NCBI RefSeq assembly: GCF_047495875.1
Contig: NC_092497.1
Span: 26,913,889-26,977,888, forward strand
Reading direction: 5' to 3'
Length of the DNA stretch: 64,000 nt
DNA from: Pithys albifrons albifrons
Lineage: Eukaryota > Chordata > Aves > Passeriformes > Thamnophilidae
Of the stretch, positions 1 to 11,219 are shown in pieces (within the stretch, counting starts at the first letter, position 1; each line of letters begins with the position of its first letter). Under the pieces are notes generated by a model. It did no database searches. It saw only the letters and a program-made list of their open reading frames with translations, and had not been told where the DNA came from. The position numbers and the translations under genes are program-made.

Positions 1-667
1 GGCCATGATACTAGACATCACTACAGCTAATTCTTTTTTTAAGTAACTTTATGTTCTCTAACGTGGAAAGAAGCAGAGCAAGAAAAGTCCTTCCTTGCTT
101 CTTGTTTGCCTCCCAGAGGTTTTCTCATAGGAGATTAAAAGAATGTAAAATTCTGTAGGTCTCAAAATATACAAGAAGGTGTAGCTCAGGCACAAGTAGA
201 TAAATGCAACACAAACATTTGTCTTCTATGAGAATCACTTGAAACAGCTGGGTCAGCAGAAACAGCACAGTACTTACCATAGCTGATTCTGGTAATGGAT
301 TTCTTGTGTGAAGATTAAGAGATGCCTATGCCATAAACTGTTTGTGGCTTCCAAAGCAAGCATTTTGGTAAGCTTAAGTTTTGCCAGAGTGTATGGAGTA
401 TAGACTACATATGGAATCATTTGAACTTTCTTCCTAACTACCTGCATGTCTTGAGTGGATAGTTGATTACTTGTTGCGTTACAGGAAAAGGATATGACAA
501 CTTTTGATCTTGTTTTGGTCTGAATGGAAGTGGTTCTTTGTTTTTTTCCAAATACTTTGCTGGTGCTGTGGGGTAACTATTAAAATGTTGTGTCTGCCAG
601 GTGTGTGACTCCTGTGAGCACTGACATTTCAGGTAGTTGTGACATTCATTAGTGTATTAGTGGGTGT
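1..667. other. AT-rich non-coding DNA, left edge
   Basis: No exon, repeat or RNA gene was recognised here. By amniote synteny the 3' end of FAM169A would be expected near this side on the plus strand, but nothing in the sequence proves it. Confidence 0.4.
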
Positions 668-678
668 TTCAGCAAATG
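668..678 (+). repeat. SINE target-site duplication, left copy
   Basis: TTCAGCAAATG, identical to 1037-1047, directly flanks the tail of the SINE. Confidence 0.85.
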
Positions 679-1036
679 TATGTATGTATGTATGGCCAAA
701 CTTTGCGAACGAAGATTTGGGAAGGGCTCTCCCCACATGGGTGTGCCCTTCGAGCCTGCACAGTGGATTTTTTTTAGGTGAGGTGGCCCCACCGTTTCAG
801 TCCCAAGGTCCATCTGGCACAGCCGAACAAGCTTGGACGGTGACAGTGAAGTCCTCAGGACTGTCTACAGCACCCGGTACTAACCGGGGCTGACCCTGCT
901 TAGCATCTGAGATCTGACGGGATCAGATGGCAGGGAGGCATTGAACTGCCCAGTACGGTCTCCACTGAGTCTCGAACTCACGACCTTGTGATCAGAGTCC
1001 GGAGTGCTCACCATTACACCACGGGACCGCCCCAAA
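679..1036 (-). mobile_element. tRNA/5S rRNA-derived composite SINE
   Basis: On the minus strand the element opens (near 1034) with a tRNA-like head. A box A-like TGGTGTAATGG and a box B-like GAGTTCGAGAC are visible, and the head most resembles tRNA-Gln. It is followed by a 5S rRNA-like piece around 860-950 carrying GCTAAGCAGGGTC, GGTTAGTA and GGGTGCTGTAG. The stretch of 5S that normally separates GTTAGTA from the 3' GGGTGCTGTAG is mostly missing. A body of unknown origin follows, ending in a short (CATA)n tail at 679-694. Perfect 11-bp direct repeats (TTCAGCAAATG) flank it at 668-678 and 1037-1047, so insertion by target-primed reverse transcription is well supported. I cannot assign a family name. 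A truncated, dead tRNA gene is the less likely reading because of the TSD and the long body. Confidence 0.85.
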
Positions 1037-1047
1037 TTCAGCAAATG
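1037..1047 (+). repeat. SINE target-site duplication, right copy
   Basis: TTCAGCAAATG, identical to 668-678, lies just outside the tRNA-like head of the SINE. Confidence 0.85.
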
Positions 1048-1408
1048 CTTGTTTGCCAAACTTCCATGCCTTTAGGAATTAGCAGGTGATAGCCTGCAAA
1101 TATTTCTGATTGTCACTTTCTTTTTCTAACCTGAGTGTAGTTCCTGGGATGATGCTTCCCAGTTCACAACTTTTCTTAAAAGCAGCAACCAGACTTTGCT
1201 ATATGCATATAGAACTAAAACAGACTTTCCAAACATACTTCCCTCCTGAGGTTCTCCTGACAAACCGCATATTTCACTTGTCACAGACATGTAAGTTACT
1301 CTTAATTTGTTATGCGTTTCTTTTCAATAAACAAAGCTCCTCTCATAATGGGTTAAAAATTCAGAAATAAAAGAACAGTTATTCTAAGAACAGGAAATCA
1401 CACATCAT

Positions 1409-1573
1409 TTTTTGTCCTGTTTATATGCTTTTTCAAAGATGAGTGAACTAGTCTTTCACGCTGTCTCAAAAATTGAGGTACAACTATTCAAGCTTCACTT
1501 TTACCTCAATTTTTGAGACAGCGTGAAAGACTAGTTCACTCATCTTTGAAAAAGCATATAAACAGGACAAAAA
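1409..1573. repeat. Perfect palindrome, 72-bp arms, 21-nt loop
   Basis: The arm 1409-1480 is the exact reverse complement of 1502-1573, with no mismatch seen, and the spacer is 1481-1501. The spacer and the DNA just after the right arm (1574 onward) share a short AAGCTTCACTT-type motif. If transcribed, either strand would fold into a 72-bp hairpin. No coding potential or transposon terminal motif was recognised in the arms. Confidence 0.95.
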
Positions 1574-3411
1574 CCTTCAAAGCTTCACTTGAATATTTGC
1601 AATGCAGTCTTTTATCCCTTTATGAAGGTAATAAAGAACCTGGGTTTGGACTTCTATACAGTTTAATTCTACTTATAAGATATTTTAATTATATAAAATG
1701 CAGTCAAAACATTTCTTTTAGCTGATGAAGTCCCATGCTCCTTTTTAATCTGTTAAGATCAGCTTATAGGAAAAAAATGTGTTGCCTAACTTCAAACTCA
1801 GGGTGCATGAGACTACTGAGTTAAATCTGGGTTTCTTGAACTTGTGTGTAGCTAAAATATTTTAGCAAAGTACATAAGGTACTCCTTATGAACCCCATAA
1901 CTGATAAATATTCAAGATTTTTCCTGTTTGTGGGTAAATACAGTCAAGTGAACCTTAAGGATTTCTAAAACTCATGAAGCTTTTTATATAAAGCATAGAA
2001 GAGAAAACTTCTGTTATCTTCTGTATGGTTTCTCTTTTACTGCTGAGATTAGTTGCATTAAAAAAACGGAGGGGCTAGCCTACCCATCTGTTGCATTGCA
2101 AACAGTTTGGGATTTGTGAGGACTGATGGCCCAAAAAGAGGGGTTATATACAATATACTGCAATTCATCTTAGGGCAAGCTTTACTGAAGATTAATCTGC
2201 CGATTTTTCAGTTGATACACTTTCAAAAAAGTTAAGGGTTCTTTTGCTTATGAAAAGTGAGCCCCAGTTATTTCAATTACTCCTAGCTGTATTTTTGATG
2301 TCTGTGTTTATTGCTTATATTCCCTGTGAGGTTGGGAAACTGTTCATGAGAAGGTAATTTCACTCACCTGGCTTTTACTTTTCAAGGCTAAGTTGGAATG
2401 GTTTCAGTAAAACTTTGAGACATTTGCATAGGGAGTACATAAATATTACAGAGATTATGATATTAAGACAGTTGTGGCTTCTAGTGAAAACAGTCAAATT
2501 TCTGATATTTCAGTGAGTCATTTTTAAATAGTGAACTGAAATTCACATATTTACAGTATACTCTTGGGTAGATACTTCTGTAAATCTAGGGTACCTGCAG
2601 TAATAGGTGATGGTCAGACGCTTATGTCTAGCAGGTGGGCTGCTGCAGCGCAACTGGAAATTCAGATAACCAGTACAGTCTTGAAAAATGGACACTGTGA
2701 TTACAGCAGTACTTTGAACCAAAGGCCACATTTTATTTCTATAACAACTTCTTTGGCATCAATCATTCTGCAGTAAATAGAGTAGCAAAGTCAAAATACT
2801 GACTTCATAATGCTTTTATTGCTGTACTGATTGTCCTACTGAAACAGTAGTTCAATAGCCTGTGCATTCTGTTAAATTTATGTAAGGGAACATGTCTGAC
2901 AACTGTATTGACTGGAGTGTTTATCTTGGGAAAAACAGCAGTTTATAAGCTTGGAAAATTTTTGTGATCTATTATTACCATCAAACTCCTAAATAATTTT
3001 TAAAATCCTATTGCACCAGCGACAAATGATTAGACCATCAACTTTATACAAGTTTGTAACAAATGTTGAATACAACGTGCTATGAAACTATGTGTGTATG
3101 GTGAAAGCAAGCAGCATTATTTTTGAGCTTTATTTAGGTTAGGAATAGAGCTTAAAGAACATTTTGTGACGTCAGCCTTGCACTTAAATGCTAAGTGGTT
3201 TTGTACTTGAATCAAACATCTGTTAAAATGTCTGTTTAGTACTGCTTCTCCCACATTCTTTCTTGGTCAGTTTTAATTTCATGGAGAATTCTTGTTTGCT
3301 GTTCTACTGTTCCATAGCCCTTTGCATGGAAGTGAATACATCTTACTTCAGAAGTGCTTTAACTTATTTTAAATTACATCTGACCTGGTTTGCTGCTTTT
3401 TTGTACCATTT
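1574..3411. other. AT-rich non-coding stretch
   Basis: No exon or recognisable repeat was seen. AATAAA-like hexamers occur (for example near 1630) but no gene could be tied to them. It could be 3' UTR or downstream DNA of a neighbouring gene. Confidence 0.4.
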
Positions 3412-3635
3412 CATGTGTAGATGTCAGTAACCAAATTGATCATTTATAATGTCATTGACACTACTTACACATAGTATCAAATTACACATAGTATAGTCTG
3501 AGTTTCAGCTTCCCTTCTTCAAGTGACTGTTCTAAAATACTGTTTCCAAGGGGATATACTTCTAAATTTATTTTCACAAATGTGGTGTTAGATGTTTTCT
3601 AAACTAGTGAAACTGTGTTTATAAATCTTATGAAA
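3412..3635 (+). repeat. Diverged local duplication, copy 1
   Basis: This segment matches 4143-4356 in the same orientation, with many substitutions and small indels. Shared runs include ATGTGTAGATGT, GTTTCAGCTTCCCT, GACTGTTCTAAAATACT, GGGGATATACTTCTAAATTT and GTGGTGTTAGATGTTTTCTA. It matches no mobile element that I know. Confidence 0.8.
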
Positions 3636-4142
3636 CTTGTGTTACTATTGCATAGTATTGTACCTTTGTCTTGTTAGTGTTAATTTTTCGTTTTTTTTAG
3701 TACTGCCTTGGCTGCTTTTGAAATGTTTAAAGTAGTAATTAAACTTTTTCTGCTTGGTTTTTAGTATTTGAGTCCTTTCTGCTATACAGGAAACACATTT
3801 TAAAGGGGTTCAGTTCACTAGAACTGTTATTTTACCATCTGTTTGCTACAAAGGAGTTCTAAAACATCAAAGGTTATTAACTGAAAAATCTTTTATCAGT
3901 TAAAACAATTTTCTGTTACTAGCTTATGCATCAGACTTTTATTTTTTAAAAAGCAGCAGAATAGGCTCTTCTTTATATTACAGTATGGATTCTGTTGTTT
4001 ATATCAGTTATGCAGGATGATGTAAACTTGGCAGTTTTTAATGGAGTTTGCTATAGACAAGCCAACTAGAAATGCTGTAATGCACTTCCTACAGTGCAGT
4101 ACATTAAAATGCCTTAAGTGCAGTAATTGTTGAGCCAACAGG

Positions 4143-4356
4143 TCATGTGTAGATGTAAATAATCAAATTGATAATTTACAATGTCATCGGCACTACTAAC
4201 ATTTAGCAAGAAATTAGGTGTAAGTTTCAGCTTCCCTGCTTTACATGACTGTTCTAAAATACTATTTATTAGGGGATATACTTCTAAATTTCTTTTTAAC
4301 AAAAGTGGTGTTAGATGTTTTCTAAACCAGTGATCCCTGTTTATACATCTTAGGAA
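4143..4356 (+). repeat. Diverged local duplication, copy 2
   Basis: Second copy of the segment at 3412-3635, about 0.73 kb downstream in direct orientation. The start-to-start offset is constant along the match, so a single segmental duplication is likely. Confidence 0.8.
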
Positions 4357-4368
4357 AGATGTGCTTTT

Positions 4369-4387
4369 TTGTATATATATATATATT
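4369..4387. repeat. Short (TA)n tract
   Basis: Short run of alternating T and A directly visible. Confidence 0.8.
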
Positions 4388-4719
4388 TATAGCACAAAAT
4401 ATAGTAAAGTTTTTCTTCAAGACAGCTGTAGAAAATTATTCTGTTCATGTTTTTAATATCCAGTAAAGGGTAAAGCAACAAGAACTTAAATGGAGAATTA
4501 TCTGTCATAACAAAATGCCCTCTCTCCAAGCAGATAACTTACTGGCTTGTAACTCTTCTTTTCAAATCACTTGTCATTTGTGCAAAGTAAAAATCATAGT
4601 AAGTTATTAAGTCTAGACTAGGGCTGTGTGGTAAACTAATTAAACAGTTTGTAACAGGAGAAGGTTCTGTGGTATAGTTAAAGTACTGTCTCTAACAGGT
4701 CATGTAAGAAAAATTACTA

Positions 4720-4895
4720 AGATGGGACAGAACCAACTAGCTTGACACAGCCCATAGTGATCCTTCCATATTTGAAACACGACTGGGGGAGCATCTCTTG
4801 CAGAAGAGGCTGAGTTGCAGTTGTTCTGCCTGGAGAAAAGAAAGTTTGTGAAGATCTTACTTTGTGTACAAATACCTGGTGGGAGGGAGGTGTAT
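4720..4895 (+). mobile_element. CR1 LINE fragment (ORF2 3' part)
   Basis: The stretch reads like a diverged CR1 at the end of ORF2 in plus orientation: GAAGAGGCTGAG, then CTGCCTGGAGAAAAGAAAG, then GATCTTACTT and TACAAATACCTGGTGGGAGG. It stops abruptly near 4895. The next CR1 segment in consensus order resumes near 6475. Confidence 0.65.
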
Positions 4896-6474
4896 GTCAC
4901 AAATTAGTGCTTTAGGTTGCCTAAAGAATCACGGTCAAAGGTACTAAGAAAAACAGGTTTAATATAAATTTGCAAAAGTGTGACTTAACAAAGTTTGATG
5001 GTGAGGATTGATGTGTTACTTACTAGGTAGATGAAGCATACAAAGGAAAATTGAGTTAGAATCAATCTAAAATTATTTACAGAGATTGAGAATGCAAAAG
5101 AGTAAGGAAGATTCTCCTGCTGAGTCATAAGGTTCAGAGATGGATCCCTTGCTTTTGTAGAAACATAGTAGATAAGGATTGTTCGTAATAACACACTGAG
5201 AAAGAATTGGATGTGGCTGGAAATGGGGGTCTATCAAGGTAGGGCAGCACTTTTCTGGGACAAACATCCTTTTTCAAGCTCCTGGGCATAAGCACAGCAC
5301 AGCGCAGGTGCAGGAATAGGGCTGAGCTAACCCCATGACTCCACAAAGTCTGTGTGCACATGCTCCAAGACCCAGACACCCAACCAGCTGCAGCAACACT
5401 GGTGATCCCTTCCTTCCTCTCTAATTCATCTCTGTGTCTCCCCACTTTCAACCTACCCTTTATCCAAACCCCACCGGTGTGTGTTTGTACTAGGAGATCA
5501 GGGATTAACAGCAATCTCCATGCTAAGTGTGTAATTTACCAATAAAACTTAATAAGCTTTTGTGAAGCCTGACTTTTGTCATTCCTTTCAACCACAAGTA
5601 CTTATGAATCTTGGGTACTCCCCTTCCATTACGGGTGGGATGCCAAACTAAAGTCCTTATGGAATATGACTGAGTTCAGTCTTAGTTCCAGACTTGGTCA
5701 AGGGTTTATGTGTTAAGAATTTGGCAGCACTTAATCACTGACTAATTTAACCATTTACAAAGTGATTCAATAGGATTTACTCAACAATGACTTGGAGATT
5801 TGAGATTGCAGCTTCCACTGTACTTGCTATAGTGTTTAAATCAATTCACATGCACAAATGTGTGTGTATATATAGATATATACATGCATACACATATATA
5901 AACACATATATACAAAGTTATCTGCTAAAATTCCCCTTGACTTCAGTGAACACTCAAATGGCTTTACATTTCTCTAGGGTGAGGGTTGAGCCCTAAGGAG
6001 TGTGAAGGACTATCAGCCCAGGCCCTGATAACAGCTTTTGGGAACAGCAGTGGTCTTCTTGAGTATTGCAAACTCTCAAGTTGGTGAGCTCCAAGAGGTG
6101 TTCCACTGACAGGGGGATGCTGGTCAGCCCACTGTATCCTACAAGAGCTCAAAGGGCCTTACTTAGGGCCATTGTTGACTGACTTTTGTCATCAATCAGT
6201 CTTCATCCAGGCCATAAAGAATTACTGTTTTCCAAAAGTCCAGTAATAATAATATTGTTCCACACTGGCTACGATTCGGGTAAGTTATGGTCAAAGACTA
6301 TTGAGGATTCTCTTGTATCCCTCTGCTTGTTAGGCATCAGAAGTTCTTGTTTATGGACTGGAGGGGAGCTTACCTGCACAGGAGCTGTTAATTGAGACCA
6401 AGACCTAAGAAGATCACATAGCAGCCTGAGGAGGAGGCATGCATCACCACACAGTATAAAGATGAATCAAAACT
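4896..6474. other. Unidentified 1.6-kb segment between CR1 halves
   Basis: No gene was recognised. An AATAAA at about 5541, followed by a sequence ending in TTTCAACCACA near 5596, looks like the 3' end of an LTR or other retroelement, but no matching start could be defined. A TG/TA-rich microsatellite lies at 5859-5925. Confidence 0.35.
5859..5925. repeat. TG/TA-rich microsatellite
   Basis: Alternating TGTG, TATA and ACAT runs are directly visible. Confidence 0.8.
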
Positions 6475-6722
6475 CACTGGTGCCTAGTTGGCATAAACTG
6501 AAATATGGGAAACTGTATTCAAACATAAAGCTGTTTAAACTAAGCTTGGACACACACTGGCTAAGGTGGCTCAGGAAGGCAGTGAATCTCCACCCTTGGA
6601 TACACCCAAAACCTGACTGTTAGGTTATCCTTTGACACCTGCTACAGGTGACTCTGCTTTAAACGGGGGCTTGCATTACACAGTCTGAAGAGATCCCTTT
6701 CAACCTTAACTACTCTGATTTT
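6475..6722 (+). mobile_element. CR1 LINE 3' end
   Basis: The order of blocks follows the CR1 3' end: CTGGTGCCTAG, GCATAAACTGAAATATGGGAA, GGCAGTGAATCTCCACCCTTGG, AAAACCTGACTG, CAGGTGACTCTGCTTTAAACG, GATCCCTTTCAACCTTAACT. The terminal ATTCTATG repeats are degenerate. It is probably the continuation of the fragment at 4720-4895. Confidence 0.8.
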
Positions 6723-6938
6723 ATCTGCTACTTAACCTGCTGACTGCATGTGTGACCACTTGTAGACTTAAACTTTCGTTAATGCAAAAAAATCCAAAGC
6801 AAAAGTAGCCACATTCAGGCTTCTACAATGTCTTGAGAGTTGCATTTGAGAGTTTCCTTCTTATGGTGTTGAAGAGAAGGAGTGCCCTCAAACTGGATGA
6901 GCACAAACCACATGAGCAAAACATGAACATTGAATCTC

Positions 6939-6944
6939 TTTATT
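6939..6944 (-). terminator. NSA2: NSA2 poly(A) signal
   Basis: AATAAA on the minus strand, about 180 bases beyond the NSA2 stop codon. It is the first canonical hexamer seen there. Confidence 0.6.
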
Positions 6945-7121
6945 TGGACAGTGTTCTGCCAAGAGAACATAATAAATATATAAAGGTGAGCAGTTGTTCC
7001 TGGCTTAGGTTCCTCACCAGCTTCTTCTGGAATGGTTGAAAGTTCCAAAGATCTTGGAAAATTGTTGAAAATCCACTTCTTTTGTAGGAGCCCATGTCTA
7101 AGGCTTGGTATCAAATTCAAC

Positions 7122-10100
7122 TTAAACAAGTAGAACTGCATTAATACAGCCATCATTTTCTGGATTATTTGTTACTTGTGCATATTTCCCTAAGGAGAAA
7201 AGGGAATTAAATGTCTACAACAGCTTGAAAGATCACATAGGTTAAATTTTTAATGTCTGCAAGTTCAATCCACAAGAGCAGAGCGGGACAATCCCCTCCC
7301 TACACCAGCTGGTGATGCTGTGCCTGATGTCTCCCAAGACACTGTTGGCCCTTCTGGCTGCCAGGGCACTGCTGACTCATATTCAACTTGCCACTGGAGC
7401 AGGACACCCAGGTCCCTTTCTGCCATGCTGTTCTACAGCCTCTCATTCCCTATTCTATACACAAAACCAATGTTGCCCCATCCAAGTGCAGAATCTGGCT
7501 AAGATGTCCCTACACAACTTCCATGGAAACTATAATACAATAGTTCACAGTTAGTCTTTACAGACCTGTGCCATTGCTCAATATGACACAGGAAAGTCAG
7601 CTGAATCATTTTTCTGAACTTCCTCTAATTTGAATCTGTAAGTGTGAAAGGAAAGCCTAAAATTAACACTTACAAGCGAGTATTTTTAGTAGTTGCTTCT
7701 GCTGCAGCCCAAACCTAACATTTAACAGTGGATCAATTATGACTATAGGATGAGGTCTTAAAAATACATGATGCAATGAAGACTTCGAAATTTTAAAAGC
7801 AGTTCAGCAGTATAACTAGTTAAACTTACTTACCCCAGATAACTTTGCCCCCTTGTGTCACAAGGCCAAGCTCACTCACGTTCACCTCAATGACAGTACC
7901 CTTGGTAATTACACCCAGTGTTGTATACAAAGGAGAAGATGGATTCTTCTTCACACCAAGTATAGGTAGGCAAAAAGTAGCTTTAAGCTCAGGATGTGTC
8001 ACATGTGCCTTCTTGAAACGTAACCCCTGTTGCATAAGGAATGTTATAATGAGTTAGTATTTGCTTTAAGCTCTCATGACTGATCCAGACAAAAACTTTC
8101 AGTTTTATGTCCTCAGCTTTGTATGTTCTGAGAGATTGGGAACAATGAAACAACTTATAATACAGAATGCTGTCTACCTACTACAGAATGCCAGACTTAC
8201 TTAAAAACCTGATTAATGACAAGACAAAGTTTTCAATGTATATTTTCAGGATAAAAATTTTTAATACTATCTTAAGAATAATACTTGCTACTTCAGATGG
8301 TTTCTTTTTCATGAAGAAAGTATTGTAACATATTAAATACTCATCTGCATAGCAATTTTATCTAGTCACTTGCACTTTGTGAAACGTACTTTACCATTAA
8401 GTACCATAATTTTTAGTGTGTCCCTAAAAAACTACACAAGGCTTCTGTGCAATACCATCAAACTAGTAATGAGGTACAATCCAAGAGGCAGCCTGCACAG
8501 AGATTGTTGATTCCTGTTAGGAAACAAGAACTGGTATTCACGTAAAAACTACACTATCTCACTGAATCCAGCTTTTCCTCCTGTGCACTGTCAGGCTGAG
8601 GCTGAGGGAGGCCAGGCACTGCTCCTGTAGCTGTGCAAGATCAGGCTGAAGCCACAGCACTTCCCTTGCATATGGTCATGACTGTGCTTCAACCTTATTT
8701 AAGCCAGAAGGAGGAGGTTCTGGAGTCTTCAAGAGAGTTGGCTTCTGCAGCTGAGAGAATGACAGCAGCTTGACAAAGATGCCTCCAATTTCATAAGTTA
8801 TTCAAAATACCTTTGATTAAGATTTGAGAGCTCATAGTTTTAACTTCTTGGCATCATCCAAGTTACAGGAATAAAAGCAGGTATTTCCACACAGGCTGTG
8901 ACTACGGGGCATCTCCCCACACTCATGCTAGTCAGGCGAGTAGTAGTAGTAGGTTAGATTTCTGCAAGGAAACTAACAGGAATGTTCTATGTCAGCATCT
9001 ACAGCATGTTCTACCGTGTATGAAGTGCACTAGAAATATCCCTCACCACAGATACTCAGAGCAGTTAAGTCCTAAGAATTATTACTTAAATGTTGTTTAA
9101 AGCTCAAAAATATTACCATTGGTCGAATGAATCTCTCATATTTAGGAGGCTTCCTAGTAAAGCCATCTCCAACAAAACAAACTTTTGTAACCATTCTTTT
9201 CCAGGCCTTCTTCTTTCTCTTTCCTGTACGAATCACTTTTAAAACTTCTGTTTCTCCTTGTGCACGGACCTTTGGCACAGGAACCTCCCATTTGCCCTGG
9301 AAGTGGGGGAAAACAAAAAGGTCAATATTCTAACATGTCACATTGCTAAATGAAAAGTGGACAGCCAAAGCATAACATAAAATTTCCCTAAAACATAGTG
9401 GTAGACTGTACTTATAATACAATTCATAGCTTCTTATTTTAATAAGCATTTAAAGTTCTGAAAATCAAGATATTGCATATGCTCACATTGTCCTAAACTA
9501 CTCAGTTACTCAAGGTTTCAGGCTTTAATTAGTCTTTGCCTGTAGGATGTTAAGAAAACTGAGCATCAGCAACAAAAAGTGGCCATCGTCAGAACTGTAG
9601 TTATCTGAACTTTGATACAGCTACTTACAGCTTTCTCTTTTCTTTTCTGTTTGATCATATTAGAGAGAACCTTGGCCCGGGATTGGGCCTCTCTGTCCAG
9701 CAGGTATGCTGGTACAGCTCCTTTGGGTGTTTTTTCATCACTCTTTTGTTTTGTATTTCTCTTCTCATGCATTTTAATGCTGCAAAGATAAAAAAACAGT
9801 ATTAAGGAAAAAAAAAGGATTATTTTTTGACATGCCCTTTCACCCTATCCTATGCATGCTCAAATTTTTCTTTTAAGAGGTATTTGTAAAAAATTACGTA
9901 TTTATATGTAAGAAACAATCTTAAATAATTTTCAAGGTAAACAAGTAATTTCACTTAATCTAACAACTGACAGACTGCATAAAACCTTGTCACTTCCTGC
10001 CAAGACAGGAACATAAGACATGCCTCTGTTTTAAGGAATTTCTGAATGACATAAAGCAAACAGCCAAGCATGCTGATTGATGGCAGTCTTCCTCTCTGAC

Positions 10101-11219
10101 AAAAAAAATAACATACCACTCCTCTTCTGAGATTTGATAGCAATGCTTACAAATATGAGGAATGTGTGTTCGTAAAATAGGTAAAGTTTTGTTAATTTTG
10201 AGGCCATTGACTGGGGTAGAAAGGACCTACAAACTAGTCAATAAACCCACTATTTTTACAAGTAGCAGAGGAAAATAACTGACTGCACTTTGAAAACAAC
10301 AAACCCAACATGGTGGACAGTTATTAAGTTCATTAGCAGTGAAGGATACTGTTAACAGATTTGATTTCAATTTCTGGACAACAAATAATATTTCCAGTAA
10401 AATGCTTGCAGCTGTCTATGCTTGATAGTGTAATTTATCCTTGAAGACAGGCCTCGTGCTGCTCAAACAGTGTATGTTACTGTATTTCTTCTATTAACCA
10501 TTGAAATAAACTATTGCCTGTTGCCACACTAGCAGCTGATGTAAAATCTCTAAGTAAATGCATTCAGTTTTTGTCGGAATTACATAAGTCACTGTCCCAA
10601 CTAAACACTACTTCTCTTGGAGAATGCCTCTAGTGGTGGAATTGTTAACGTTCACTGACAAAAGAAACAGCACGAAATGTGTTCACTGTGGCAAAGCCCC
10701 TTTCCTTCTGCGGCCTGCGCGCTATTGAAGAGTATAACGTGTGACCCAAGTAATAATTAGCTCTTTATAACGATATCAACATTTCATCCTTCAAGCCTCA
10801 GAATTACTTGAAAGTGTCAGCGAGGAGGGGGACACTCACGTCTTCTTCATCTGTATCTTCTCGGCGTGCCGCTGCTTGTGGTAGAGCTTGGCCTTCAGCC
10901 CGATCATCTTCTTGGCCTTCCGGGACCGCTCGTGCGCCTCCCGACCCTCCTTCTTCCTCCGCTTCTCGTGGTAGTCCAGCCGGTAGCCATAGCGCTTGCG
11001 GTGCAGCTCGATGTGCTCGTTCTGCGGCTGTGGGCACAAGGGCGGCGCGGTCAGTGGGGCCGGCGCTTCCACCACACGCGGGGCGGCCGCGGCCCGACGG
11101 CGGCTCCCTCACTGCGGGGTCCACGCAGCCGCCCGCACCCTCCTCGTCCCGCCCGCATCCCGCCATCGCCATCCCCATCGCCGTCCCACCGCCCCCGTCC
11201 CGCGCTCCGCTCTCACCAT
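7122..11219 (-). CDS. NSA2: NSA2 ribosome biogenesis factor
   Basis: Nucleolar factor for 60S subunit assembly and 27S pre-rRNA processing. Six coding exons (minus strand, plus-strand coordinates): 11217-11219 (ATG only, directly followed by the donor), 10840-11027, 9629-9779, 9117-9296, 7834-8026, 7122-7189. All junctions are GT-AG and the phases join to exactly 260 codons plus stop, the human length. The protein starts [21 protein letters not shown] Lys/Arg-rich basic N-terminal half (nuclear/nucleolar-like) leads into the conserved core with [16 protein letters not shown] and [16 protein letters not shown]. The C-terminal NSA2/eS8-type domain ends GCINAVLLV. It is nearly identical to the human protein, as expected of an essential housekeeping gene. 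It is head to head with GFM2. Intron 5 carries a CR1 relic. I saw no frameshift or lost residue. Confidence 0.97.
7265..7505 (-). mobile_element. CR1 LINE fragment in NSA2 intron 5
   Basis: Minus-orientation CR1 ORF2 3' region, with blocks GGCTGCCAGGGCACTGCTGA, CTCATATTCAACTTGCC, CACCCAGGTCCCTTTCTGCC and ATGTTGCCCCATCCAAGTGC. It is a diverged relic with no open frame. Confidence 0.75.
8027..9116 (-). other. NSA2: NSA2 intron 4
   Basis: A 1.1-kb intron between NSA2 exons 4 and 5. A short run of GTA repeats lies near 8940. No snoRNA box pair or repeat was recognised. Confidence 0.6.
9780..10839 (-). other. NSA2: NSA2 intron 2
   Basis: A 1.06-kb AT-rich intron between coding exons 2 and 3. No hosted RNA gene or mobile element was recognised. 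Confidence 0.6.

Noticed and set aside
1..30. End of FAM169A coding sequence (an open frame runs to a TAA at 28-30)
   Set aside because: Nine residues are too few to recognise a protein. Synteny alone does not support the call.
860..950. A functional 5S rRNA gene
   Set aside because: Only fragments of 5S are present, with the internal control region deleted.
980..1034. A functional tRNA gene on the minus strand
   Set aside because: No proper acceptor stem closes it. It is fused to 5S-like sequence and lies within TSDs, so it is a SINE head.
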